Below, in pieces: positions 23,401 to 36,111 of a stretch of DNA of 64,000 bases. The notes beneath the pieces are model-generated. The model searched no databases, was not told where the DNA came from, and worked only from the letters and a program-made list of their open reading frames with translations. The DNA is from Nelumbo lutea (Eukaryota > Streptophyta > Magnoliopsida > Proteales > Nelumbonaceae). The stretch spans positions 13,326,499-13,390,498 of the forward strand of contig JAKGHH010000006.1 in NCBI GenBank assembly GCA_022828595.1. Reading direction: 5' to 3'. Position numbers and translations under genes: made by a program. Within the stretch, counting starts at the first letter, position 1, and each line of letters opens with the position of its first letter.

Positions 23401-26400
23401 AATGGCAAGAAAGAGGGGAGAATGACATGGATGGCCTTCCAAGGGAAATCTCTGGTAGTTGCAATCAATAAACCAACATCCCAACCATCAGCTACAAGCC
23501 CATGAATGCTTACCACTATCTTAGTCCAAAGCTTATCCTTATCCCTAGGTAGTCTTCAAACCACTTCCCAACAAAGTTACACTCTTTTATAGATTGTAAT
23601 AAAAATTTAATGAATAATAAATCTGTAAAGAAAGAGGTGTTTCTTGTCAAAGAAGAGAAAGTGGAGAAGAAGTTGAAAAAGAAAGAAAGAGCAAATTAGA
23701 TTTGACCACCCTCTCCATTAGTATTTATTCTTTAATAAAAAATGAGAGCACAATGACTAATATGCCCTTATAGGGCGACTAACTGTCCCCCTTTCCCAAC
23801 AATGATAATATGAGAACCATTTGTTGTGGAGAGTTTATCTCTACCAGAACACAACTGGTAAGAACTAAAAATGGTAGACATATTGGTTGTGTTCAGATGC
23901 TCTTGAGTTTATAATCTAGGGAGGTCCCTCCTTACCTAAGGTGGATGCATAATTTGCAACTGTATATGAATTACCTATATGAGCAAAGAAAGTAGTGTGA
24001 TTAGCTATTGGGATTTCTGCACTTTGCCGCTAGCTTGAAGAACTAGAACTAGCCGAATCCTTCTTACTCATTAAACTAGGCCCCCGGTTTCCTATACTTT
24101 CCTTTGCAGTATTAGCCCCCCAAAAAAAAATACCAATGTGAGGTAACATAGAATTACACAACCACATCACCATGTAATTCTCCTATACCCACTAGAAGGA
24201 ATCTGTATCGGGTTTCTTCTCCTCCCTAGTGATACTCCAATCTCCCACAAGCACCATACCCACTTGCTTCCAATTAGAGGGGCATCTGGAGGGGCAAGAA
24301 CCATGTCCCAAGTATCATTATCAATAAGAGCTTAAAGCTCAGTATCCATGGCATCTTTCCAATGCGGGACAGTCATAGCCTTTCGGTATGATGTGGGAAT
24401 ATCTGTGACAGACAAAACAACAGAGAAGGAGATATTGTTTGAAGGAAAACCATAGTGGTCAAGAGGGCGAGAAACTCGAGATGAACGACATAAAGGAAAA
24501 TTAGAGGATGGTTGAGGATCATGGATAGGTGCAGGTATACTTACAGGATTAAGAGAAGAAGAAGAACCCATGGCTAGAGATGATGGATTAGCTTCTGGTG
24601 ATGAAGGGGGCAGAGCGATAGGAGTCGGAGCAGCTAGCCTCTTCCTAAAATAGGCATGGAGCAATTCTGGAATAGGAGGTGAATCAGAAGAACCTGCAGA
24701 GTCAAAAGAATATAGCATCGAAATGGAAGTAGCAAGCAACTTAACAATGTGGACAAAAAAGGAAATGTTTTTAAGAAAGATGACATTGCGGGATACACGA
24801 ACTCGACGGGACTTAGGATCATAGTAAAGGAAGCCCTTATGATCAGGGCTATACCCCACAAAAGCACACATTGCTGATTGGAGAGTAAGCTTTGTACACT
24901 CATGTGGTGGAAGGTGAACAAAACACACACAACCAAAGACATGAAGAGTAGAAAAATCATGTGAACGGTGAAACGAACTTTGAAAAGGAGAGGTATTATG
25001 CAAGACAAATGAAGGAAGAATGTTAATAGGGTACACAACAATGATGGCCGCCTCCACCCAAAATGAAGTAGGAGCATGGGAATTATGAAGAAGGGTCCGA
25101 CGTATGCTCAAGATATGTATGTTCTTGCGCTCGCCACTCCATTTTGTTGTGGAGTGCCAAGACAAGATCTCTGGGATTGAATTCCATTCTCTCAAAAAAT
25201 TTTGAAAGTCTCCATCAAGCTATTCACCCCCCGAGTCTGAATGAAGAACTCCAATGTTTGTGTCAAATTGGTTTTTGATCTTTGCTAAGAAAGATCTAAA
25301 GGTAGAAAAAACTTCAGATTTGTTCCTCAAAAAATATATCCAGGTAATGCGAGTACAATCATCGATAAATGTAACAAAATATTTATATCCCAACCTTGGA
25401 ACAATTGGAGACGACAAAAAATCACTATGTACTAGTTTAAAAGGAACAAAAGCATGCTCAACAACTGAAGGAAAAGGTAATACATGGCTCTTACTCAAGC
25501 AACATGAAATGCAAGCCTTATTAGCATTATTAAAAGAAGTAGCTTTAGAAGAAAAAAATCCATCACGAAACAAAGACTCAAGTTTATTTGCATAGGGGTG
25601 ACCAAGTTGCCTATGCCATAAGTGCCATACATTATTTTTGCAAATAACTTCAGTACTAGGGGTAGTAGTAAGCAAACAGGATGTGGAGGAAGGCCCCAAT
25701 GTCTTTTCAAATTTCAAGGCAAATAGCCAATCCACTCTACGCTCCTTCCCTTTCACCATCCCAATGTGCTGGTCCTGTATCAAACAACCATCATGGGAAA
25801 AGGAAACAATGTTACCATCCTCAACTAGCTGACCGACTAGGATCAAATTTGTTGTAAGTTTAGGAACAAAGAGAGTTTTAGGTAGATGAAAGCAAGAATT
25901 GACAAATGTAGTCAAAGACAAATCATTTCATCCAACAACATCCAATTTCTCTCCATTAGCAGTAATAATATGTTTATTCAAATATTTGAGTTTAACAAAC
26001 TGACCAATGTGTGCCCTTGTCATATGGTTAGTGTGAGATAACATGTCCATATTCCTTGCATTCATAACACTGTACTCGGGACAAGTGCTTCTTGGGCTTG
26101 GATTTGTTTATCAAAAATGCCGTCTCTGTTCCAGAATCAGATTTCTACCTCAAGGTCGATTGAGTATGAGTCTAGTTTCTTCTTTGAGAAGCTCCCCCAA
26201 AACTGTGTCAAATGTGGGAGGAGTGCCCCTACTGAGAATGTTTTACCTTACAATCTCATATTCAGGTCTTAGAAGCATCAGAAAATGTGTGATCTTCCTC
26301 CTATCAAAATGTTCTTTCAGATTTTTGATGCAGCAATCTGAAGTGGATTCACCCATGTGAACTAATTCATATTCTGTCCTCAAATTCACAAAGCCAGCAT

Positions 26401-29400
26401 AGTACTCCTGTATTTTCTTCTCACCCTGACTGTAAGAAAAAATCTGTCTCAATCTGATACTAACGAGAGATGTTGGACTGTTGGTATACCTTTTCCATGT
26501 AGGTGAACATCTCACTGGCAGTTCGATAACTTTTCATTGGAATAACAATCTTAGTTTCAACGGAGCCAAGAAGCCAAGACACTACTTAGGCATTGTCGAT
26601 CTTCCACTGTTTCAGCCCCTTGGAATCAGATACATTGGGTTGTTTTGTGGAACCATCCACAAATCCCCATAGGCCATTTCCCTCAACATCGAACTGGAAA
26701 TGGAATTTCCAGAAGGCATAGTTTATCCCATTGAACTTTACCGGTAGAATGTCCCTTTTCTCCATGGCTATTTCAACAATGAATAAACAAAAATCTAAGA
26801 AAGTAGAGCAGCCGAAGGTCCAAAAGAAACCAAAACTTGATGGAATATGTGTGTCCAATCACACACCACAAGGAGGAAGCAAAACCCAATAAAAAAAAAG
26901 CCACACAAAGTTTTTGAACTGATAACAGTCCAAAAAAGGTAAGTTTCCTGGACTGTCGAACAAGAAGAGTGGCAAAACACCCTTCAAATGTAATCTGAAC
27001 CAGAACTAAATTATAGATCTATATAAATCTGACCTGGGCGACTTCAGATCTGAAATTTCACGGTGTTTCAAGTAGCCGAGTGAGAGAAAGAGAAGAAACC
27101 CTATTACTGATGGCGATCTTCCGGAGAATGAACAACAGAGTTGTGCTGATTAGTACAGCAACCTAAGAGATCCAAAATTGAAATAGATGGGTCGATCTTA
27201 CAGGCCTAAACAGATTTCAATCAATAACAGGTTGAAAACACCTGCTTTGATACCATCTCAACTCAGTTCAAAACAGAGAAGAACTAAGAAATGAAAGGGT
27301 GTGTTCACCTTCATCACATGCCCAGAAATGATCAACTTATATATGAAAGAGTACAAGGTTAAGGAAAGGACAGTTATGCCCTTCTCTTACAAGAAAGAAT
27401 AAAATAAAGAAATAGTGTACATAAGTTACAACATAAAAGAGTGGTCCCAAGAGCCAAAAAAGGAAAGAAGATGTAAGCGACATAAATCAGTCTCTACACA
27501 TTGCAGGTCCAGTGGTGGTTACCTTTGCATTATTATGACCCTCATCGCCGGTTTTGCGATGGTTATCTCCATGTACTTACTCCGTGTACTTAAAAAAGAC
27601 TAAGCATTAGGCCTATCTCTAAGGGTGTGAACTTAACATCTCAGAATCATGCCTTTTCTAACTTTATAGCTATTTTTCTATGTCTATATATGTGTATATA
27701 TATGCTAAGACAATTTTCGTGTTTGAGAGCTCTCAAACTTTTCCAACCCACTCTAAATTTTCTCCTTTTTTTGGGAATTAAAAAAACTGGGAAATAATGA
27801 AAACAATAGTGTGAAATCACATGCATATGTAAATTTTTATAGGATTATCAGAAAAGAAAAAGAACTTTTCATAGTTTTCCCTTAAAAAAAAGCATGCCAC
27901 TCTTACAAACCCAGTTCTGCGCTTTCAATTGGCCTACTCTTTCTCAGGTTCAATCATATCCAATTAAAAAGTGGGTCCCGTTTTTTCCTTTCTCTCTTGT
28001 AAACTCTTGTTCTTCCTCAATATCCCTCTTTAATTAGAAAGAAATAAAATAAAAGTAAAGATATATAGAATGAAATTAACTTTGAAACAAAAATATAAAC
28101 GTTTAGAATATTGCTTTTTATAAAGAAATTCATTGGAGAATTGCTTATGTTGGAAACCACTTCTTCATGTAAAAAGCTCACCACACAAACCATCCAACAG
28201 TATAATCTAAAGGAAAATTGAAGACAAAAAATAGAAAAGAACAATTCAAGATTTTCCTTGGAGGAAAAAAAATTCTATTCTAGATGGTGATATCTATTAG
28301 GTAATAGCAAGAGTATCAACAATTCAACCATTTTCACCATTAAATTCAAAACCCATTGATAGGCAGCAGGTACTCACATATACAAAAAATAATGCGATAG
28401 ACAAAAAGGATAGCACAAGTCCATGCATTACACAGGTCACTGCTAGGAGATGAATGTATACAAAATAGTAACTAATATTATTTGTAATTTGTTCCACCAA
28501 ATAGTGGCAGCTTTAGCCCTGGTCTTGTACTTTTTCCTCATTAATAGAAACAAATGAATATCCTATTCGGACTTGAAAACTTATTTCAACATCTTCTTGA
28601 AACTTTCATCTCTTTTTGTAAAGTCATTTGATATGCTTTTGAGGTTCACACCTCCTAGTGGCATGGAAAAGTTGCATTGCTTATTATAAGTATCACACCA
28701 GAATCTGTATAGTTTTAGGACTTGGGAATCCAGCATTTGTTCAACACTAAGTTGTTTGTTTGGAAAAGCCCATGCAACCAATCCATCCCCTATTGACATT
28801 TAGTTAAGTTTGGGTTTCCCAGGATGAGGATGCAAAGTAGATTTGAAATAAGACCAGTTAATGGTTTGCTATTTGGTTTGTACTGTTGGATTTCAGTGTG
28901 CAATAATTTAATACAGCTTACCTTAGTTTGTAGCCTGTTTTTAGCTACTCTATTCTCTCAATGAACTAGTCTTTTTCTTGCTCATTGTAGCTGATTCAAG
29001 TCATCTAAGTCTCTGGCTGACTCCAAATCCACTCTGAGTTTCTATTTCCAACTCAATGTCCAGCCTTAGCTTCTGCGCATTTTTCTCTACTAGATATCTA
29101 TCTGTGATGAATGAACTAAGACCTGTCTGACCACCTTTATTATTGGATTGTAAATGTTTATGGGATGTAAATCTAGGTAGTTGACAATTATAAATTTAGA
29201 GCTGTCTTGAATAAGTTTTGTAATGTAGTAGCTAGTTTTCTTTTCCTTCCTTTCTTTTGCTTATTTGGTCCAAATTATCATTGAATTGTTTAACTAGAAA
29301 TAAATGGATGTGCCCATGTCATGAAGCCTGAATATACTTAAATCTATATATTTTCCTTTGAAGAAAAATTTTGTTATGTTCATAGTTCTGTTTTTTTTCA

Positions 29401-32400
29401 TTTATTGGATGGAATGGGCAGAAAAGCAGGAATTCCAGTAGGATACAAGGGATGCCAATTTCACAGGGTGATCAAGGATTTTATGATACAAGCCGGAGAC
29501 TTTGTTAAGGTTGGTCCTCCTACTCTGATATATGATTTTCCCTCCTTTTCCCTGATTTTCATCTAGGCTTGCCTGGTTATGGGCTTATCAAATTGCGGGC
29601 TTATCAAATTGCTCAACTGGTTTTTTTTTTGTGTATAATTATCTTTGTGAATTTTTTAATTTGAATTATCTAGTAAGTATCAACTGGCCAGTCCTCTCAC
29701 GGAATGTTTAAACCTTAATTTGAAAGTATTTGAAAACAAAATTTTCCTTGCATGTCATTGGCTCCATAACAGTGGTGGGGAGAGTAATTTATCAAAAAAA
29801 AAAAAAACAGTGGTGGGGAGTGTAAATCCATTGAAGTAATATGATTGGCTCCATGTGTTTTGTTTATTCAAGTTAATTTTATGTTAAGAAGAGCAATTCA
29901 AAGTATACAAATTTGTTTTCGTCTATGCCTTACAAATGCATTTGTACACCATGCATCTGGATCAATCTCATTTCAACAAGATGAAATGTACATGTATTCT
30001 GGATGTCTAGTGTAAGATAGATATGTAAGGCAGGCCAATCTTCATTCGGGTGGTAAGGTGGTTTTTAGGGATAAAGATGGGATTATATTAGACATTTTCT
30101 TGGGTCCTATTGGCCTAGGAGATTCCATTAGAGCTGAATATCTTGTCGTACTTTGTGGGCCCAAATAACAAAAGAGTTAAATTTGGGAAGGTTGGTTATT
30201 GAAGAGTACTCTCAACTGGTGGTATATGAAGGAAGGTGAAATCCATCACATGGCTGGCTGAACCATGCTAGATGGTTGGGCGAAACTTCAAAAATTTCTT
30301 TCAGCCTTCTGGGAATCTCATTTCCTAGTTTCAGAAAACTGCATTTTTCTAGGATTGTTCTTGCACTAAAATTTGATCAGATTTGAAACCAAAAGGAGGG
30401 AGATGTATACCTGATACGGATTCCACAGATGTAGCTCTCAAAGTGGTAGTTCACACCCAAATTGAATCCCAAAATCAGCTTCCGCTGAAGATGGCACAAC
30501 TTGGAATGAAGCCGGTTCAGCAACACAGTTTTCAGCAAAACTGCAATTCAACTGTATGGATCGAACAAGGGAGGTGAGCACGGTTTTTCTCTGCAATTTT
30601 CTTGCAAAATTCAGAGACGGAACTGATCAAGATCAGTCCCAAGACTTGGAGGTCGAACTAGGGTTTTTGGGCGGCAAGGGCAAAGAGAGTGAACTGAAAG
30701 CAGAGTTATCTAGAGCAGTTCAATCTCCTCTTCTCTTAATCCTTAAGGAATGCCTCTCCTAATCGAATGGGTGCTCTAGACCCAGATCCAGACCCATATT
30801 CGCCCATGTCACATGATTGCTTAAGCTGTCATGTGACATCTTGATTAATCTTATTAATCATGGGCTTTAGGCCCATTAATTAAGTGGCTCACGTCCCAAG
30901 AGAGTTGTTGGCCCATTTAGATTCAGTTTGTATGGCGTGGGACCCCAACAATGACCTCACATAAGCCTACATGGGTTCAGCCCAGCCTTTGTGAAAAGGC
31001 CAAACCGAATTCACTGCCAAATGTAGTCAACCCCTGAGTCCATCACTATGGGCTCAAATTGGGCCCAACATTTACAATTATTTGATCCCTGAGTCTAGCC
31101 ATCCTATGAAGGCCCAAGGGTAATCAACTTAAGTAAGATATAGCCCATCAAGTAAACAACCCTTAATGGTCTCTTACACTCAATTTCTCAACCCACAATG
31201 ATCAAGCATTGCCGAACAGGGAAGGACTTCTCCCCTGACTGCAAGGTGCAGTGTTGCACTCTCTACTCGGATGGGTCCCGGGAATTAAAACCTTTTTGCA
31301 AACATTTTTCTTGAAACATTATATATATATTATCATATAAATATATTTTGCAAAACAAATCTCCAACACGATTGAAATCGACTACCGACAGTTTTGGTTT
31401 CCATCAAAGAGAGTGTAGTCCCGATCATTCACTTTGTCTGACAAAGGTGCTGTTCCTATCACTATGATCACCTACTAAAGTGAATTCTCAGACTGTCCCA
31501 ACATACCCAGGTTTTGACCCACAAAGGATCTCACTGATTGGAATATCAAAGACAACCCGATCCGACACTTAGTGTAATACCATAATCAAGTCTAGGGTTA
31601 TGTGTAACTTTTCAGTTTTGTCCATAAGTCTCCAAGGTCCAGGGCATAACTGGAAAATAGTTCGGGTTTAATGCTTCCAACAAACACACTGCGTGTGCTT
31701 CGGGTCTAACCCTAGCAGCTGATACAAGCTGCCCCAACTTCTTTGGCAGTACATCAGTGTCGGCCTTGGCAGGATAAACTCCCTGAGTCTATCCAACGAC
31801 TGAGAACATTCTAAACTAACACGAGTCTCATAAGTGTCCAGTTTAAGGGGTAATTACACAAAAACACACCAATGATAACATGGAACAATTATGTACTTTT
31901 ATTCATTTACAATAAATGTATCTGTACATCAATCTGATTGGAGCTAAGTGTTACGGTTCAAAGCAGGCTTAGCCTTGCCTACGCTTGGCAGGCTTACGTT
32001 AGGGACATGCCCGTCATTTTCGCCTGTAAGATTTTTGGGAGAACTGATGTCATCTTCAGGCAGACCACCAAAAGCTTAACGTACTCTTTGAGGAGGGGTG
32101 GTCGACCTCCTTGGGTGCCTAACCTTGGCACTCCTAGACCTTCATCCCCTTGCGGGGCGGCCCTGGTTAACGGCTAGCATGGCTACCAGGGTTCCTCATG
32201 GGCGCACACTTGCTCCTGGGGACAGTGTTGGACCGGCACTGCGCTACCGATACTCAAGGGAGGCTTGGCACGTGGGCCTGGCTCAAGCATGTCCCTTCAC
32301 CTCGCCAGCCCTTTGCCCAAGCTGATTGAACTATCCCGTTGCCCCTAGCGCACGGGTGTGTTCCGGCCCAAGCGGTTGCCTATCATCATGGCACACAGGT

Positions 32401-35400
32401 GCCTGTCATCATCGGCATACAGGAGACCCTACACATCGGTGCCAAGTCACCTCATCGGCGCATGGTCGCCTTCCATTATGGTTGTCCCCCCTTTAGCACG
32501 TAAGCGGCGCCTCCCATGGACCGGTCTGAGCCAGGAGAGTGCCCCGGCCATTGGACTTGAGGTCATGATCCAGTGCTACTGACGTTGGTGGAGCCATCCC
32601 ATCGGGCAACTCCTAGCCTCTAAGTGCACAAAGGCTTGTCCTGGCCTGCCTTGGCCAGGACGCCGCACGGGTTTCTTCCGCTGTAGAATTATCCCCGTGA
32701 CAGTTGGTATCAGAGCAAGTTGGCCAGTTGCAACCGCAGTTGGTTTTTAGCAGATTAGCCCAGAGCCAGTTGAAGCGGTCATTTCGACAAGCAGCATTTT
32801 GTGGGGTGCGGTCCCTAGTCACCTCCACCCAGGATCGAGCAGATTTCAAATCAGGCCTGGCAAGAGGCCATTTCATAGTTTGTGTCCCCATTCCAATGAC
32901 ACTAAAACAGCTTCCCTTGCGGTTGCAGACGCTTTGGTTGTTGTCCTCATGCGGTGGCAGACACGTGAGCCTTGATAGGAATGTGGGCACACTGCCCGAG
33001 CAGATTGTTTATTAGGCCTATCAAGAGGCCATTCAATGTTCGCGTTCCCATTCCAATGACCCTAAAACAGCTTCCCTTGCGGGTGCAGACGCATTGGTTG
33101 TTGTCCTCATGCGGGGGCAGACGCGTGGGCCTTGTTAGGAATGTGGTTACGCTAGCCGTTGGAGCATGGCGGCCCTACACCGGCAAAGTATCAGGTGGAC
33201 ATGCTCAGTTTTCAGGTTGAACACTTGCAGCAGCAGAAGCTTATCACAAGGCGAGTGCATGTTCGGCAACTCATGGGTAAAAGTTGCCACACTCGCGTTT
33301 GAAGCGGTCATGTCTCCTTGAGGCAGCAGCAGTGGGGCCCCCTCGGAGTGAAGATGTAGCCCGAGTCGGCGAGGCGAAGCGTAGTTTCGAGGGCCCAGAG
33401 AGCATAAGCCATGTCTAGGTTTGAGTAACCCGCACAGGGCGAGGTGAAGACCGCAGGCCAGCATGGTGAAAGGGTACACCCAACATCCATCGCCGACAGC
33501 AGGAGTAGACCTATCAACGTGTTCGGTAGCATCACTGAGAAGCTACCAAGAAGACGGTTGAGCCTTGAGGTAAGATGATACATGGGGCGGACCTCCGCGA
33601 AGTACCACACACATTTCTTCGAGGGCCCTTCTTTCTCAATTCAACGGCACAGCCATTGTGCGGTTTGAGTAACCTCGACACTGGGGGTGAAGTCCAGGCA
33701 GGCCGGCATGGTGAAATGGTTCTGTCTCCATAAATGGACACCAATATAGGCAAGACCCGGGCTAGCCAGACGAGCCCTGGAACTGGCAAGGAAGTGGATG
33801 GCACGGGACACAGACGCCCATTCACGAGGAAGACCCATTGTCGAGGACGACAATGGATTGAGTGGGGGAGCCTGTTACGGTTCAAAGCAGGCTTAGCCTC
33901 GCCTACGCTTGGCAGGCTTACGTTAGGGACATGCCCGTCATTTTCGCCTGTAAGATTTTTGGGAGAACTGATGTCATCTTCAGGCACGTACTCTTTGAGG
34001 AGGGGTGGTCGACCTCCTTGGGTGCCTAACCTTGGCACTCCTAGACCTTCATCCCCTTGCGGGGCGGCCCTGGTTAATGGCTAGCATGGCTACCAGGGTT
34101 CCTCATGGGCGCACACTTGCTCCTGGGGACAGTGTTGGACCGACACTGCGCTACCGATACTCAAGGGAGGCTTGGCACGCGGGCCTGGCTCAAGCATGTC
34201 CCTTCACCTCGCCAGCCCTTTGCCCAAGCTGATTGAGCTATCCCGTTGCCCCTAGCGCACGGGTGTGTTCCGGCCCAAGCGGTTGCCTATCATCATGGCA
34301 CACAGGTGCCTGTCATCATCGGCATACAGGAGACCCTACACATCGGTGCCAAGTCACCTCATCGGCGCATGGTCGCCTTCCATTATGGTTGTCCCCCCTT
34401 TAGCACGTAAGCGGCGCCTCCCATGGACCGGTCTGAGCCAGGAGAGTGCCCCGGCCATTGGACTTGAGGTTATGATCCAGTGCTACTGACGTTGGTGGAG
34501 CCATCCCATCGGGCAACTCCTAGCCTCTAAGTGCACAAAGGCTTGTCCTGGCCTGCCTTGGCCAGGACGCCGCACGGGTTTCTTCCACTGTAGAATTATC
34601 CCCGTGACATAAGGGCATACACTGTGTAACAACCCCCACTTGCACTTAGGTCCATTCTGGTACAAGCCTCAATCCCATACTGTCCACGTGTTTACAAACA
34701 CTTTCTGTGTCAATGGCTTAGTCAACGGGTCTGCCACATTCTCCGTTGATGCTGCCTTCTGAATATGGATGTCCCCTCTACTAACAATCTCCCGTAGTAT
34801 GTGATACTTCTTCTTGATGTGCTTGGACTTCGAGTGGGCTCTTGGCTCCTTATTATTAGCATTGATTCTAGTGTTGTCGCACAACAGTGGAATGGGTGAT
34901 GTGTTGGATGGAACAACTCCTAATTCATGGATGAACTTCATCCAAACTGCTTCATTGGTAGCTTCACTTGTGGCAATGTACTCGGTCTCGATCGTGGAAT
35001 CTGCTGTGGACACTTGTTTGTTGCTTTTCCAACTAATTGCATAGGACCCCATCGTGAAGATGTGACCAGATGTAAACTTTCTATCATCTGGGTTTGATTG
35101 GAAGTCGACATCAGTATACCCGACCATCTGTAGTGACTACCATCGAAGACAAGACAATATTCTTTAGTCCTTCGAAGGTATTTGAGTATGTTTTTCACAG
35201 TGGTCCAATGCTCCTACCCTGGGTTTGATTGGTATCTACTTACCACACTCATAGCCTGAGCAATGTCTGGCCGAGTGCACAACATGGCGTACATGATGCT
35301 CCCTACGACAGAGGCATAGGAAACCTCTCTCATGTCCTCAATCTCCTCAAGGGTCTTAGATGACATACCCTTGGAAGACAAAAGAGAAGAGAGAACAAGA

Positions 35401-36067
35401 GAAAGTGATGTTCTAGTCTGGTTCACCCTCTTCTTTTATGTCTTTATGGAGCACTCTCCTAATCAAATTATGAGATTATCCAAACCTAATTTGGATATGA
35501 ACTTAGATAAGCCTTATCCTCCTAAGAGGATGGGTGCTCCATACCCATTTCCAAACCTAGATTTTGACCCAGAGCACATGGAAACTTAAAGTTGTAATGT
35601 GACAGCATACTTAATCTTTTTAATTATGGGCCTTAGGCCCATTTCCTTCAAAGACTCATGACCCAAGATGTTGTATGGCCAAATTAGGTCTGATTTGTAA
35701 TGTGTGGGACTCCACAATGACCTCACACAAGTTCACATGGGTTCAACCCAACCTCTATGAAAAGGCTTAGCCAAATTTACTGCTAAACACAATGAACCCT
35801 TGAGCACATCACTACGGGTTCAATATGGGCCCAACATTTACAACTAAATGATCATTGAATTCAATCATCCTATGGAGACCCAAGGATAATGGACTTAAGT
35901 AAGATAATGCCCATCAGGTAATCAGCCCTGTAATGGTCTCTTACACTTATCCTTTTGGCCCATAATGATCACAACACTACCCAACAGGGAAGGACCTCTC
36001 CCCTGGCTACAAAGTACAGTGCCACACTCTGGATGAATCTAGAGAATTAAAACCTTTTGCAAACATT

Positions 36068-36111
<44 letters not shown>

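Larger units (their letters stand above)
24281..27498 (-). mobile_element. Copia 1: Ty1/copia element truncated at the start of RT
   Basis: Order on the - strand: 5' LTR (27498-27256), tRNA-iMet-type primer site, gag (26770-26240), protease-end/GAG-pre-integrase and integrase (25921-24500), linker, and the first RT residues (WKDAMDTEL, to 24332). It then breaks off. RT, RNase H and the 3' LTR are absent, so it cannot move. It lies antisense to CYP22 in intron 2. The order INT before RT is diagnostic of copia. Confidence 0.85.
31949..34609 (+). mobile_element. Non-autonomous LTR retrotransposon, 2661 bp, with TAAG target duplication
   Basis: Complete element: 5' LTR 31949-32702, primer site TGGTATCAGAGC (32705-32716), a non-coding interior of about 1.15 kb, a polypurine tract AGTGGGGGAG (33861-33870), and 3' LTR 33873-34609. 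The ends are inverted (TGTTACGG and CCGTGACA). TAAG flanks both sides (31945-31948, 34610-34613), and the flanks rejoin into copia A's LTR. Beyond a 17-bp indel I count about seven base differences between the LTRs, roughly 1 percent, so it is young. It is visibly more GC-rich than its host DNA. No gag, RT or integrase frame exists, so it must depend on another element's enzymes. Confidence 0.92.
30273..35375 (-). mobile_element. Copia A: long-LTR copia, LTR plus RNase H/RT remnant, with another element nested in the LTR
   Basis: The 3' LTR of this - strand element starts at 34631 (TGTTACACAG) and runs left to about 30273. It is interrupted at 31948/34610 by a non-autonomous LTR element. Excluding the insert it is about 1.7 kb. 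Next to it on the right are a G-rich polypurine tract (on this strand AAGTGGGGGT) and RNase H/RT coding remnants: [56 protein letters not shown] (35127-34700) and [19 protein letters not shown] (35310-35250). The element is cut at about 35375, so integrase, protease, gag and 5' LTR are missing. The motif style suggests the Tork/Angela side of copia. Confidence 0.8.

Noticed and set aside
32098..32582. Frames repeated identically in both LTRs of the non-autonomous element
   Set aside because: They duplicate only because the LTRs do. No known protein, and no codon conservation beyond the DNA identity.
33532..34038. 168-codon open frame on the - strand across the 3' LTR of the non-autonomous element
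   Set aside because: It spans interior and LTR, matches no retroelement protein, and lies in GC-rich DNA where long chance frames are expected. The element's polypurine tract and primer site place its genome on the other strand.
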